Assembly (NCBI GenBank): GCA_902784805.1
Contig: CACZWD010000025.1
Span: 1-32,212 of the forward strand
Reading direction: 5' to 3'
DNA: 32,212 nt
Source of the DNA: an uncultured Ruminococcus sp.
GTDB taxonomy: Bacteria > Bacillota > Clostridia > RUG12999
A program made the translations under genes and the position numbers. Of this stretch, positions 11,225 through 18,076 are shown in pieces (the stretch's first letter is position 1; each line of letters opens with the position of its first letter). The notes beneath the pieces were generated by a model. The model ran no database searches and was not told where the DNA came from. It saw only the letters and a program-made list of their open reading frames with translations.

Positions 11225-11253
11225 AATTTACCACTTTTTTTCACATTTGTCAA
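11225..11253 (-). promoter_or_regulatory. sigma-A promoter of the hrcA-grpE-dnaK-dnaJ operon
   Basis: Minus strand TTGACA (11248-11253), a 17-nt spacer, TAAATT (11225-11230). CIRCE begins five bases after the -10 box, so bound HrcA would block initiation. Confidence 0.88.
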
Positions 11254-11327
11254 TAGTTTTTTTAATTTTTTTTATTTTTTCCTAATTAAAAATCAAATAT
11301 TAAAAAATTTGTCGGAATATATTTCCT

Positions 11328-11356
11328 GCATACTATATTTTTTGCGGCACATAATA
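11328..11356 (+). promoter_or_regulatory. Forespore (sigma-G/sigma-F type) promoter of the SASP gene
   Basis: GCATA (11328-11332), a 17-nt spacer, then CATAATA (11350-11356). This fits the sigma-G pattern GHATR-N17/18-CATNHTA exactly. No sigma-A promoter is evident before the gene. Confidence 0.72.
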
Positions 11357-11360
11357 GGAC

Positions 11361-11380
11361 TGTACAAAACATTTTGTACA
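11361..11380 (+). repeat. Inverted repeat at the SASP transcription start
   Basis: TGTACAAAA (11361-11369) and TTTTGTACA (11372-11380) form a perfect 9-bp inverted repeat with a 2-nt centre. It begins about five bases after the -10 box, so the transcript would start at or inside it. It may be a 5'-terminal mRNA stem that protects the message, or an operator. Confidence 0.7.
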
Positions 11381-11408
11381 AAGAAATTTTTTAAGGAGAT
11401 TTTTAAAA

Positions 11409-11600
11409 ATGGCACGTAACAAAAATGTTGTCCCCGAAGCTAAAGACGCTCTTAATAAGTTTAAGATGGAAGCCGCAAACGAAGTAGGCGTTAACCTTAA
11501 AAACGGTTATAACGGCGACCTCACTTCAAGAGAAGCAGGCAGCGTAGGCGGACAGATGGTTAAAAAGATGATTAAGTCTTACGAGGAAAGCATGAAATAA
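11409..11600 (+). CDS. Small acid-soluble spore protein, alpha/beta type
   Basis: 63 aa, the typical size. The core NKFKMEAANEVGV followed by GDLTSREAGSVGGQMVKKMI is the conserved DNA-binding pair of helices of alpha/beta SASPs. These proteins saturate forespore DNA, shift it toward A form and protect it from UV and peroxide; they are degraded at germination by the GPR protease at the MEAANEVG segment. AAGGAGA precedes the ATG by about 10 nt. The gene stands alone between a sigma-G-like promoter and a terminator that begins within its last codons, the expected layout of an ssp gene. It is direct evidence that the organism forms, or descends from formers of, endospores. Confidence 0.96.
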   Translation: MARNKNVVPEAKDALNKFKMEAANEVGVNLKNGYNGDLTSREAGSVGGQMVKKMIKSYEESMK

Positions 11601-11632
11601 ATATCCCCTCAGGGAATTTATTTAATTTTTTT
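11595..11632 (+). terminator. Intrinsic terminator of the SASP gene
   Basis: AAATAAAT (11595-11602) and TCCC (11604-11607) pair with GGGA (11612-11615) and ATTTATTT (11616-11623), with one bulged A and a CTCA tetraloop; a T run follows at 11626-11632. The stem includes the stop codon. Confidence 0.85.
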
Positions 11633-11798
11633 CAAGTAAAATAAAAAATCATTTTTAAGGCATAAGCCGCGAAGGCAGGCTTTGCTTTATTGAACAGCGC
11701 CGCTATAAAGGGCAAAAAAGTTTACTGATTTTAGTTAATAATAAATTATACCAATTTCAGTAAAGGGCTGCACAGTTTTTGTGCAGCCCTGCTTTATA
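11633..11798. other. Intergenic stretch with a strong hairpin
   Basis: No gene is visible. TTTACTGA (11721-11728) and TCAGTAAA (11757-11764) are inverted repeats that directly abut a second hairpin, GGGCTGCAC (11765-11773) with GTGCAGCCC (11781-11789) around a 7-nt loop. The second resembles a terminator stem but is followed by TGCTTTATATT, not a clean T run. It may insulate the next promoter. Confidence 0.5.
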
Positions 11799-11827
11799 TT
11801 GACTTTTATTTCTTTTTTTGCTATAAT
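11799..11827 (+). promoter_or_regulatory. sigma-A promoter for the HAD hydrolase gene
   Basis: TTGACT (11799-11804), a 17-nt spacer, TATAAT (11822-11827). Start expected near 11834, about 43 nt before the ATG. Confidence 0.82.
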
Positions 11828-11876
11828 TATTTATAATAATTTTAACATACTGTTACAGAAAGGTATGAAGGCGAAA

Positions 11877-12554
11877 ATGAAAATACGTGGCGCAATTTTT
11901 GATATGGACGGAACTCTTATTGATTCTCTGGTTTTTTGGAATATCTTATGGAACAAGCTTGGTAAAAAATATTTAAATGACGAGTCTTTTTATCCGACAG
12001 CCGCACAGGACCGTGCCACAAGAACAATGACAACAGAAAACGCAACGAATTACATTTACAATATATATAAATTCGGAGAAAGTAGTAAAGCGCTTTATGA
12101 GGAAGTAAACAATTATATCATTGATTTTTATATGAATGATGTAAAAATAAAAAAAGGAACAATCGAATTTCTTAAATATTTAAAAAATATCGGTATAAAA
12201 ATGTGTGTTGCTTCAGCAACAGACAAGCCTTTTATTGAAAAGGTATTACAAAAATTTTGTCTTGAGAAATATTTTGACGGTGTTTTCTCATGCGCGGATA
12301 TAGGAATCGGCAAAGATAAACCGGATATTTATTTTATAGCGGCAGATTTTTTAAAAATGAAACCTACAGATATATGTGTTTTTGAAGATTCCGCGACGGC
12401 GGTTGTAACCGCAAAAACGGCAAATTTTAGAACCGTCGGTATATATGATGAAAATAATTATGGGCAGGACATATTGAAGGCCAATTCGGATATATATATA
12501 AATAAAAAAGAAAATATAGATAAGCTTATTGGCTTATTTTGTAAAAAAAGTTGA
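11877..12554 (+). CDS. HAD-superfamily phosphatase (beta-phosphoglucomutase/phosphoglycolate phosphatase-like)
   Basis: 225 aa from ATG 11877. The frame is open further upstream, but the promoter at 11799-11827 lies inside that extension, and GAAGG precedes this ATG. HAD motif I is FDMDGTLIDS with nucleophile Asp9 and Asp11; motif II is the Ser/Thr in VASATD; motif III the Lys in GKDKPD; motif IV the acidic pair in VFEDSATAV. A helical cap lies between motifs I and II, as in subclass I enzymes (beta-phosphoglucomutase, phosphoglycolate phosphatase). The substrate cannot be assigned. It is more AT-rich and Lys/Ile/Asn-rich than its neighbours and is a single-gene unit, which may mean separate origin. 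Confidence 0.88.
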   Translation: MKIRGAIFDMDGTLIDSLVFWNILWNKLGKKYLNDESFYPTAAQDRATRTMTTENATNYIYNIYKFGESSKALYEEVNNYIIDFYMNDVKIKKGTIEFLKYLKNIGIKMCVASATDKPFIEKVLQKFCLEKYFDGVFSCADIGIGKDKPDIYFIAADFLKMKPTDICVFEDSATAVVTAKTANFRTVGIYDENNYGQDILKANSDIYINKKENIDKLIGLFCKKS

Positions 12555-12579
12555 AAAGTTTTGGTTTTTGTGATATAAT
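12551..12579 (+). promoter_or_regulatory. sigma-A promoter (copy 1) before the DUF975 gene
   Basis: TTGAAA (12551-12556), a 17-nt spacer and TATAAT (12574-12579), with TG one base before the -10 (extended -10). The -35 overlaps the stop codon of the HAD gene. A similar -10 region recurs at 12664-12696. Confidence 0.7.
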
Positions 12580-12696
12580 AAAATCAACAATTAAAAGTCC
12601 GGCGTTGCCGCAAGGTAGATTTTATTGTTTCATTGCGCTCCGGCACGTTGCACCTTGCGTATATGATATAATAAAATCAAAAATTAAAAATCCGAG
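12571..12696 (+). repeat. Direct repeat of a promoter-like segment, 93 bp apart
   Basis: Bases 12571-12603 and 12664-12696 match at nearly every position (both begin TGATATAATAAAATCAA). Between them CGCAAGGT (12609-12616) and ACCTTGCG (12652-12659) form an 8-bp inverted repeat. The second copy keeps the extended -10 but has a poor -35. A perfect 16-bp palindrome made of GTAAAATT and AATTTTAC follows at 12703-12718. Confidence 0.7.
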
Positions 12697-12781
12697 GTCG
12701 CTGTAAAATTAATTTTACTCATTTTGTCTTTGACGCTTTACGGCGTTAAAAATATAAATACATAAAAGGAGACTGGAAATT

Positions 12782-13468
12782 ATGTGGAACAGAAAAGAAC
12801 TTAAAGCAAAAGGCAAAACTGCTTTTAAGGCAAATTACTGGAAATCCGTGCTTTCGGCGTTGCTTTTGACAATTGCTGTCGGTGGAGCCGGATTCGTAGC
12901 TACAAAAGGAGCAGATAAAGATGAACTTTCCTCGCAGCTCAGCAATCTTACAGAAACGCAGCTTTTTGCTGTAATAATGGTTGTTTTGGGTGCAGTTGCG
13001 ATAGTTGCTCTTGTTGTCGCAATCATTAGGATTTTTCTTCTTAACCCGCTTGAAGTCGGCTGCCAGCGTTTCTTTGTGGAAAACAGCAAAAATCCCGCAG
13101 AGCTCGGCGAACTTGGCTTTGGCTTCAAAAACCACTACGGAAGTGTGATAGCGACAATTCTTCTTCGTGATGTCTTTCTTTTCCTTTGGGGTTTGTTATT
13201 TATTATTCCCGCTATTATTAAAACCTATTCATATCGTATGGTGCCCTATATTGTAGCGGAAAATCCCGACATGAAAGCGACTGACGCTATAACACTTTCA
13301 AGAAATATGATGAAAGGTCATAAATGGAATGCTTTTGTACTTGACTTATCATTTATAGGCTGGTATCTTCTTTCTGCTCTGACTTTAGGTTTGCTTGCGT
13401 TTTTCTATGTTTATCCATATCATTACGCAACAAATGCGGAGCTTTACGGCGCTCTTAAAAACAAATAA
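12782..13468 (+). CDS. DUF975 family integral membrane protein
   Basis: 228 aa. The N-terminus MWNRKELKAKGKTAFKANYW is the DUF975 signature, followed by about five hydrophobic helices near residues 20-40, 60-85, 125-150 and 185-215. The pattern of a KxxGKxxFKxNYWK-type amphipathic entry, the segment LLFIIPAIIKTYSYRMVPYI, and a following SRNMMKGHKW stretch is typical of this Firmicutes family. Function is unknown; it is an inner membrane protein, sometimes compared with glycerophosphoryl diester phosphodiesterase membrane domains. AAGGAGAC lies 8 nt before the ATG. Its 227-nt leader contains duplicated promoter elements, and a strong terminator follows. Confidence 0.85.
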   Translation: MWNRKELKAKGKTAFKANYWKSVLSALLLTIAVGGAGFVATKGADKDELSSQLSNLTETQLFAVIMVVLGAVAIVALVVAIIRIFLLNPLEVGCQRFFVENSKNPAELGELGFGFKNHYGSVIATILLRDVFLFLWGLLFIIPAIIKTYSYRMVPYIVAENPDMKATDAITLSRNMMKGHKWNAFVLDLSFIGWYLLSALTLGLLAFFYVYPYHYATNAELYGALKNK

Positions 13469-13480
13469 TTTTTAAAAGTA

Positions 13481-13523
13481 AATACAAAAGCAGCCTTCAA
13501 AAAACAGAGGCTGCTTTTGTATT
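13481..13523. terminator. Bidirectional intrinsic terminator
   Basis: AATACAAAAGCAGCCT (13481-13496) and AGGCTGCTTTTGTATT (13508-13523) form a perfect 16-bp stem with an 11-nt loop. It serves the DUF975 gene on the plus strand and the transaldolase gene, whose stop codon it touches, on the minus strand. Confidence 0.92.
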
Positions 13524-14179
13524 TATTTCTGTCCGGGTACATTTTCCCAATCTTTTAAAAAACGCTCTATTCCGCTTACGGTAAGAGGGTGATTTATCAT
13601 CTGCTCTATTACCTTGTAGGGTACGGTTGCGATATCGCACCCCGCAAGAGCCGCGTCCGTTACGTGCAGAGGACTTCTTACGGAAGCCGCTATAATTTTC
13701 GTTTCTATGCCGTGAATGTCAAAAATATCCGCAATATCACGCGCAAGCTCCATACCGGTATCGTCAATATCGTCAAGTCTTCCGATAAACGGGCTAACAT
13801 AGGTTGCCCCCGCGTTTGCCGCAAGAAGCGCCTGCGCCGCGGAAAAAACCAGCGTAACATTCGTTCTTATAGCAAGCTTTTTCAACTGTTTTACTGCCTT
13901 TAAGCCTTCGACGCACATCGGGATTTTTATAACAAGGTTAGAGTTGTTAACCGCTTCATAAAGCTTCTTCGCTTCATCAACCATCTCGTCTGCCCGCATA
14001 GATACAACCTCGGCACTTATAGGTCCGTCAACAATTTCCGAAATTTCTTTTACCACCTGCAAAAAATCCCTGCCTTCTTTTGCAATAAGCGATGGATTTG
14101 TCGTAACTCCGCATATAATGCCCATATCGTTTGCTTTTTTGATTTCCTCGACATTTGCCGTGTCAATAAACAGTTTCAT
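13523..14179 (-). CDS. Transaldolase family / fructose-6-phosphate aldolase-like protein (TalC/FSA type)
   Basis: 218 aa, the length of the short bacterial transaldolase/FSA subfamily. It begins [16 protein letters not shown] and has [13 protein letters not shown] (24-36) and the Schiff-base lysine Lys85 in LVIKIPM, then [18 protein letters not shown] and the closing [14 protein letters not shown]. It is a beta/alpha barrel that either transfers a dihydroxyacetone unit (pentose phosphate pathway) or cleaves fructose 6-phosphate to dihydroxyacetone and glyceraldehyde 3-phosphate; sequence alone does not decide which. GGGAGG precedes the ATG. Third gene of a ROK kinase-isomerase-transaldolase operon, 24 nt after the isomerase gene. 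Confidence 0.93.
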   Translation of the reverse strand: MKLFIDTANVEEIKKANDMGIICGVTTNPSLIAKEGRDFLQVVKEISEIVDGPISAEVVSMRADEMVDEAKKLYEAVNNSNLVIKIPMCVEGLKAVKQLKKLAIRTNVTLVFSAAQALLAANAGATYVSPFIGRLDDIDDTGMELARDIADIFDIHGIETKIIAASVRSPLHVTDAALAGCDIATVPYKVIEQMINHPLTVSGIERFLKDWENVPGQK

Positions 14180-14203
14180 TCTTAACTTCGCCTCCCTATG
14201 CCT

Positions 14204-14824
14204 CTATTTAAAAAATTCTTTTTCCAGCTCCTCGCATATATAATGATAAACAGGCAGATGCATTTCCTGCACCTTAAACGTTTCCGTTTCGGGAGCTTTA
14301 ACGGTAACATCACAAATTGCCGAAAGTCTGCTCTGACTTTTTCCCGTAAGCGCTATTGTTTTAAGCCCTTTTGCTTTCGCGACCTTCGCGGCAAGAACAA
14401 CATTTTCCGAATTTCCCGAGGTTGATATACCTATAAAAACATCGTTTTCTCCGCCATATCCGAAAACAAGCTGCGCATATACCATATCCGCCTTAACATC
14501 ATTCGCGTATGCCGATATAACCGCGCTTTGCGAGGGTAATGATATTGCAGGAAGCGCCCCTTGAAGATTATTTGCTATATATTCGGCATCCTCAAAACCA
14601 AGATTTTTAAGCTTTTCCCTGAAAGGACCGCCAAGCTTTCTTTTCAGCATAAAGCCCTTCATCAGCTCTCCGACAATATGGTCGCTGTCGGCGCAGCTCC
14701 CACCATTGCCGCAAACAAGCAGCTTCCCTCCTTTACGGTACGCTTTTTTTATAATGTCAACCGCCGCTTCAATATCACAGCGGCAGACTTCAAGCAGGGG
14801 ATACCTCATATAAAGCTCACTCAT
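14204..14824 (-). CDS. SIS-domain phosphosugar isomerase, GmhA-like (sedoheptulose 7-phosphate isomerase family)
   Basis: 206 aa from ATG 14824. A GTG at 14830 is only 4 nt from AAAGG; the ATG is 10 nt away. The SIS domain begins with LLVCGNGGSCADSDH (about 35-49), matching GNGGSAADAQH of GmhA. Residues equivalent to the GmhA active site are present: His49, Glu53 (GELMKGF), Gln186 and His189 (VQEMHLPVYH), and the phosphate loop STSGNS (134-139). GmhA makes heptose 7-phosphate for lipopolysaccharide or S-layer glycans, but no heptose kinase/adenylyltransferase or phosphatase accompanies it here. Its place between a ROK kinase and a transaldolase suggests a sugar-phosphate catabolic or interconversion role. 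Overlaps the kinase gene by 8 nt. Confidence 0.85.
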   Translation of the reverse strand: MSELYMRYPLLEVCRCDIEAAVDIIKKAYRKGGKLLVCGNGGSCADSDHIVGELMKGFMLKRKLGGPFREKLKNLGFEDAEYIANNLQGALPAISLPSQSAVISAYANDVKADMVYAQLVFGYGGENDVFIGISTSGNSENVVLAAKVAKAKGLKTIALTGKSQSRLSAICDVTVKAPETETFKVQEMHLPVYHYICEELEKEFFK

Positions 14825-15791
14825 ATCCACCTGTCCTTTCCGTGTTTTTACTCATATATTCCGCGACGCAAAACGCTGCGTAATCACCTATACTGTCACC
14901 GAGAGCCGCCGGAACGATTTCACATTTTTTTCTTGAAAAAGACAGCGCTTCTTTTTCAATAATCTTATTCATTTCACCTTCAAGGAGTCCCCCGCTTCTT
15001 TCAAAAACGCTTCCTATAACTATTCGTTCGGGATTCAAAATATCAATCAACACGGAAAGCCCCTGTCCAAGCCTTCTTCCGCTTTCGGCATAAACCTCCG
15101 CGGCGTCGGCAAAACCTTCCTTGGCTTTTTCGGCAATTAATTTTGCGGTAACATTTTTTAATTCCCCGTAACTGCCGCAATATGAAACCGTTTTACCCTC
15201 CTGCAGCTTTTCAATGGCATATATTCTTCCAAGCTCCGCTATACCGTTGCCCGAACAAAAACCCTCAAAAGAACCCCGTTTACCGTAACCTACGGGACCG
15301 TTTTCGGCAAGCCTTATATGCCCTGCCTCCCCTGCCATATCGTTTGTACCCGTATATAGCCGGCCGTTTAAAATAAGCCCGGCGCCCAGACCGCTTCCGA
15401 AGGTAAGAAAAATCATATTTTTACAGCCTTTTCCCGCGCCAAACAACCATTCCGCAAGCGCGCAGGCATTCGCGTCATTCTGCAGATAAGCCCGCAGACC
15501 GTATTTTTCCCGAAGATATTTGCAAATTTCAACTCTGTCCCAGCCGGGAAGATTGGGAGGGGAAAGTATAATGCCTTGTTTGGAATCAAGCGGACTTCCG
15601 CAGGAAATACCTACAATATCCGGCTTATCCGTCATACTCTTTGCAAGCTCTGTAAGCTTATCAATAACCGCTAACGGCGGCAAATTATGATTTGTCTGTA
15701 TAATTTTTTTATCTTCTATTTTGATTTTTCCGTCCGAAAACTCACCTATACTGACGGCGCATTTCGTTCCGCCTATATCAAAGCCTATCAT
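14817..15791 (-). CDS. ROK family sugar kinase (zinc-motif-lacking variant)
   Basis: 324 aa. It has the ATP phosphate motif FDIGGTK (4-10), the catalytic Asp106 in QNDANACALAEW, FGSGLGAGLILNG near 131-143, and the sugar-contacting Glu155/His158 in GEAGHIRL. ROK kinases phosphorylate glucose, N-acetylglucosamine, N-acetylmannosamine, allose and other hexoses. The usual CxCGxxGC zinc site is missing: the segment reads GPVGYGKRGSFEGFCSG (165-181), with no paired cysteines. Start ATG at 15791 behind GAGAGG. First gene of a three-gene operon; in the 219 nt upstream I see two TATAAT-like boxes but no convincing -35. Substrate unknown. Confidence 0.9.
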   Translation of the reverse strand: MIGFDIGGTKCAVSIGEFSDGKIKIEDKKIIQTNHNLPPLAVIDKLTELAKSMTDKPDIVGISCGSPLDSKQGIILSPPNLPGWDRVEICKYLREKYGLRAYLQNDANACALAEWLFGAGKGCKNMIFLTFGSGLGAGLILNGRLYTGTNDMAGEAGHIRLAENGPVGYGKRGSFEGFCSGNGIAELGRIYAIEKLQEGKTVSYCGSYGELKNVTAKLIAEKAKEGFADAAEVYAESGRRLGQGLSVLIDILNPERIVIGSVFERSGGLLEGEMNKIIEKEALSFSRKKCEIVPAALGDSIGDYAAFCVAEYMSKNTERTGGYE

Positions 15792-16010
15792 TTTTATCCT
15801 CTCCCTTCACTAAAAATTGTCACAATATTATAAATCTTCACATAATCGCTTTATACCGCTGTTTACATTGCCTTTTAAAAACAAATTATAAGCTCATGTT
15901 TCAGGAAATAAACACTGGATACACAAAAATTTAAGAGTTTTCAAATCTTTAATCAGCCTGTTTTTTTTTGGGGTACACTTTTTAAATTTATTTTATTTTC
16001 CTCTAAACGG

Positions 16011-16817
16011 CTACTTCGAATGTATATCAAGCTGATTGTAGGGTACTGAAATTCCGTTTTGCTCAAGCCCTAAAAGCACGCACCTTAAAGCGTCACGTCT
16101 TAACTGGAGCCTGTATTCGGGATTACATATAATGCGCAGACGATAGTTTATACTTGAAGCGCCAAGCTCATCAACACCGCAATATGAACACTCTTCTGTA
16201 TGCTCAAGCTTTGAAATTTCCGACAAAATATCGCCTATTGTTTTTTCGGCGTCCGAAACGCTCACTTCATATGGCATGGGAATTACTACGTAAAGCTGTT
16301 TTGACACAACCTCAACAATTTCAATGTTTCTGTTTGACACCGAAACTATATTCATTGTTTTAAGATCCTCAATTTTTGTGGTTTTAAGCCCTATAGCAAG
16401 CACTTTGCCCCATATATTACCGTAATAAATAACATCACCGACATGAAAATAGTCGTTTGATATAATATCAAAGCCTTTAATCATATCTTTTAAAACGTCC
16501 TGAATGGCAAAACCGATAATAATACCCATGATTCCTATTCCGGCAAAAATAGACGTAACGTTTACACCGTTTACCTGTAAAAGAAGCAGCACGGTAATTG
16601 CCGTAAAGACATAACGCAAAACGCTTCTTGTCATTTTTATGTATGATTTGCTTTTTTTTGAACGGAAAATACTGCCGCTGCTTTTCAAAAACAAAAACGA
16701 GATAACCTTATAAATAGCAAAGCATATAAGTATTATCACAACCGAATTTATAAGGTCAATATGAGCTATTCCTTCGGTAACTTCCCCGGTAACTTCCTCA
16801 AGCTTTTCTGTATTCAT
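16011..16817 (-). CDS. MscS family mechanosensitive ion channel
   Basis: 268 aa from ATG 16817; the frame extends two codons to a TTG, but AGGAG is 8 nt from the ATG and only 2 from the TTG. Three hydrophobic segments lie near 25-45, 68-82 and 85-115; the last is the pore helix, FAGIGIMGIIIGFAIQDVLK, and is followed by the beta domain (HVGDVIYYGNIWGKVLAIGL) and a C-terminal alpha/beta cytoplasmic vestibule. MscS channels open under membrane tension and vent solutes on hypo-osmotic shock. Close in size to E. coli MscS (286 aa). It follows the hydrolase gene by 11 nt, so both probably come from the promoter at 17545-17573. Confidence 0.93.
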   Translation of the reverse strand: MNTEKLEEVTGEVTEGIAHIDLINSVVIILICFAIYKVISFLFLKSSGSIFRSKKSKSYIKMTRSVLRYVFTAITVLLLLQVNGVNVTSIFAGIGIMGIIIGFAIQDVLKDMIKGFDIISNDYFHVGDVIYYGNIWGKVLAIGLKTTKIEDLKTMNIVSVSNRNIEIVEVVSKQLYVVIPMPYEVSVSDAEKTIGDILSEISKLEHTEECSYCGVDELGASSINYRLRIICNPEYRLQLRRDALRCVLLGLEQNGISVPYNQLDIHSK

Positions 16818-16828
16818 TTTCAAAACTC

Positions 16829-17503
16829 CTAACCGTAAAGTTCACTGCCTTTATATTTATCAACAAGCGTTTTCGCGTTTACGTTATTCTGCTCAAGAAG
16901 CCATTTGAAAAGCTCAGGGTCGGAATACGCGTTTACCCATGAATTATGCTTGACATCTTCATATATTGTCAGCTTTGCTTTTCCTCCGGTATAGTTTACT
17001 CTGTCAACCATTTTTTTGCTTTCCTCAACCAAAACAGCGCTGTCAAGAGCGCCGTGAAATGCCCATACCGGAACATTTACGAGCCTCCCCGCATTCCAAT
17101 ACATACCTCCGCCGCAAACGGGAGCGATTGCCGCAAAATATTCGGGCAGGCTCATTGCGAGCTGCCATATGCCGTAGCCTCCCATGCTTGCGCCCATACC
17201 GTAAATTCGTGTTTCATCGGCATATTGCAGATTTGCCGCTTTTTTTAAAAGCTCCTCAACCATTTCAAACATATCAAACCATGTGTTTGTGCTGCAAAGA
17301 GGGGCAAACACAACAAAGGGGAAATCCTGATACTTTTCTGTTATTTCAAAAAAGGGGTTTGTTTTAAGCACTTCAATATCCTCACCTCTGCCGCCTGCGC
17401 CGTGCATAAAAAAAATAAGGGGATATTTTTTATCCTCGGAAAATCCGTCCGGAAAACGGATCGTATATTTTTTGTCTTTAAAAGTATAGTCTTTAAATTC
17501 CAT
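16829..17503 (-). CDS. Alpha/beta hydrolase, esterase/dienelactone-hydrolase-like
   Basis: 224 aa from ATG 17503. The frame is open to a TTG at 17545, but a consensus promoter has its -10 box at 17545-17550, so that TTG lies upstream of the transcript; AAAGGG also precedes the ATG by 11 nt. The fold is a compact alpha/beta hydrolase: oxyanion-hole region FFMHGAGGRG (31-40), nucleophile Ser106 in GMGASMGGYG, acid Asp154 in HGALDSAV, and His186 in VKHNSW. No signal peptide. This resembles the phospholipase/carboxylesterase and LpqC/PHB-depolymerase-like groups that cleave small esters in the cytoplasm. Its true substrate is unknown. First gene of a two-gene operon with mscS. Confidence 0.87.
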   Translation of the reverse strand: MEFKDYTFKDKKYTIRFPDGFSEDKKYPLIFFMHGAGGRGEDIEVLKTNPFFEITEKYQDFPFVVFAPLCSTNTWFDMFEMVEELLKKAANLQYADETRIYGMGASMGGYGIWQLAMSLPEYFAAIAPVCGGGMYWNAGRLVNVPVWAFHGALDSAVLVEESKKMVDRVNYTGGKAKLTIYEDVKHNSWVNAYSDPELFKWLLEQNNVNAKTLVDKYKGSELYG

Positions 17504-17544
17504 ATCTGCGCCAACCCTTTCATAAATATTGCTTTTCTTTTCCA

Positions 17545-17573
17545 ATTATACATCTTATCGAGAAAAAAGTCAA
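17545..17573 (-). promoter_or_regulatory. sigma-A promoter of the hydrolase-mscS operon
   Basis: Minus strand TTGACT (17568-17573), a 17-nt spacer, TATAAT (17545-17550). It fixes the hydrolase start at the downstream ATG (17503). Confidence 0.83.
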
Positions 17574-17597
17574 TATATAAAAAATCAAAAAATATGT

Positions 17598-17625
17598 GTC
17601 AAAAAAAATACATTTTCATATAATA
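17598..17625 (+). promoter_or_regulatory. Possible mother-cell (sigma-E/K-like) sporulation promoter
   Basis: CATATAATA (17617-17625) fits the CATANNNTA -10 pattern of sigma-E/sigma-K. GTCAAA (17598-17603) lies 13 nt upstream and could be a sigma-E -35. The -35 match is weak. A small inverted repeat, GTGGTT (17630-17635) with AACCAC (17640-17645), sits at the expected start. Confidence 0.42.
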
Positions 17626-17673
17626 TAGTGTGGTTATAAAACCACGTCAACATAAAAAAGGAGGCAAACATAT

Positions 17674-18057
17674 ATGTATAACAATTTTGACAATTGCGGA
17701 TGCGGATGCGATAACGGATTCGGCGGTCCCGTAATGGGTGCTGTGTCGGGCCCTATGGGCGGTCCCGGTTCTCCCCTTATAGACCAGCTTTGCAATAACA
17801 TAGGCAGAGTAGTTACAATTTTCACTGCCAGCGGCGGTGTGTCGGGCAGCGGATTTACAGGGCTTCTTGTATGGGCAAACAACAACGCTGTAAAGCTTGT
17901 TACAAATCTCCCATCGGCTCCCGCCAATCCTCTCGGTGACTGCGGCTGCAATAACGGTCTTTTCTGGAATTCAAATTATTGCGGCAACAGCACAAACGGT
18001 TCTTCCGTTATCATTCCTACCTGCCAGATTGTTTCTTTTGTATTCACAGAAATTTAA
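17674..18057 (+). CDS. Small Cys/Gly-rich protein, possible spore surface component
   Basis: 127 aa. The N-terminus NNFDNCGCGCDNGFGGPVMG is Cys/Gly/Asn-rich; a central hydrophobic beta-rich segment follows (GRVVTIFTASGG, GSGFTGLLVWANNNAV); then a second Cys/Asn-rich stretch (GDCGCNNG, FWNSNYCGNS) and a short hydrophobic C-terminus. No signal peptide or catalytic motif. I do not recognise a named family with certainty. The composition and the GRVVTIF...SGxGFTG pattern recall small Clostridial proteins linked to spore coat or exosporium, and the -10 region looks like a mother-cell sigma site, but this is inference. AAGGAGG precedes the ATG by about 11 nt. Transcribed alone; the hairpin cluster at 18077-18251 follows directly. 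Confidence 0.75.
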   Translation: MYNNFDNCGCGCDNGFGGPVMGAVSGPMGGPGSPLIDQLCNNIGRVVTIFTASGGVSGSGFTGLLVWANNNAVKLVTNLPSAPANPLGDCGCNNGLFWNSNYCGNSTNGSSVIIPTCQIVSFVFTEI

Positions 18058-18076
18058 AAAAACAATTAAACGCGGC

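Noticed and set aside
14204..14824. Heptose biosynthesis for surface glycans (GmhA in the strict sense)
   Set aside because: The active-site residues match, but no HldE-type kinase/adenylyltransferase or GmhB phosphatase is adjacent, so the gene symbol was withheld.
13523..15791. Sulfoquinovose (sulfo-transaldolase) pathway
   Set aside because: The transaldolase and isomerase fit in outline, but a kinase is not part of that pathway and its reductase, glycosidase and exporter genes are absent here.
15792..15900. Catabolite-response element upstream of the ROK operon
   Set aside because: A TGTAAAC stretch is present, but its second half does not match the cre consensus.
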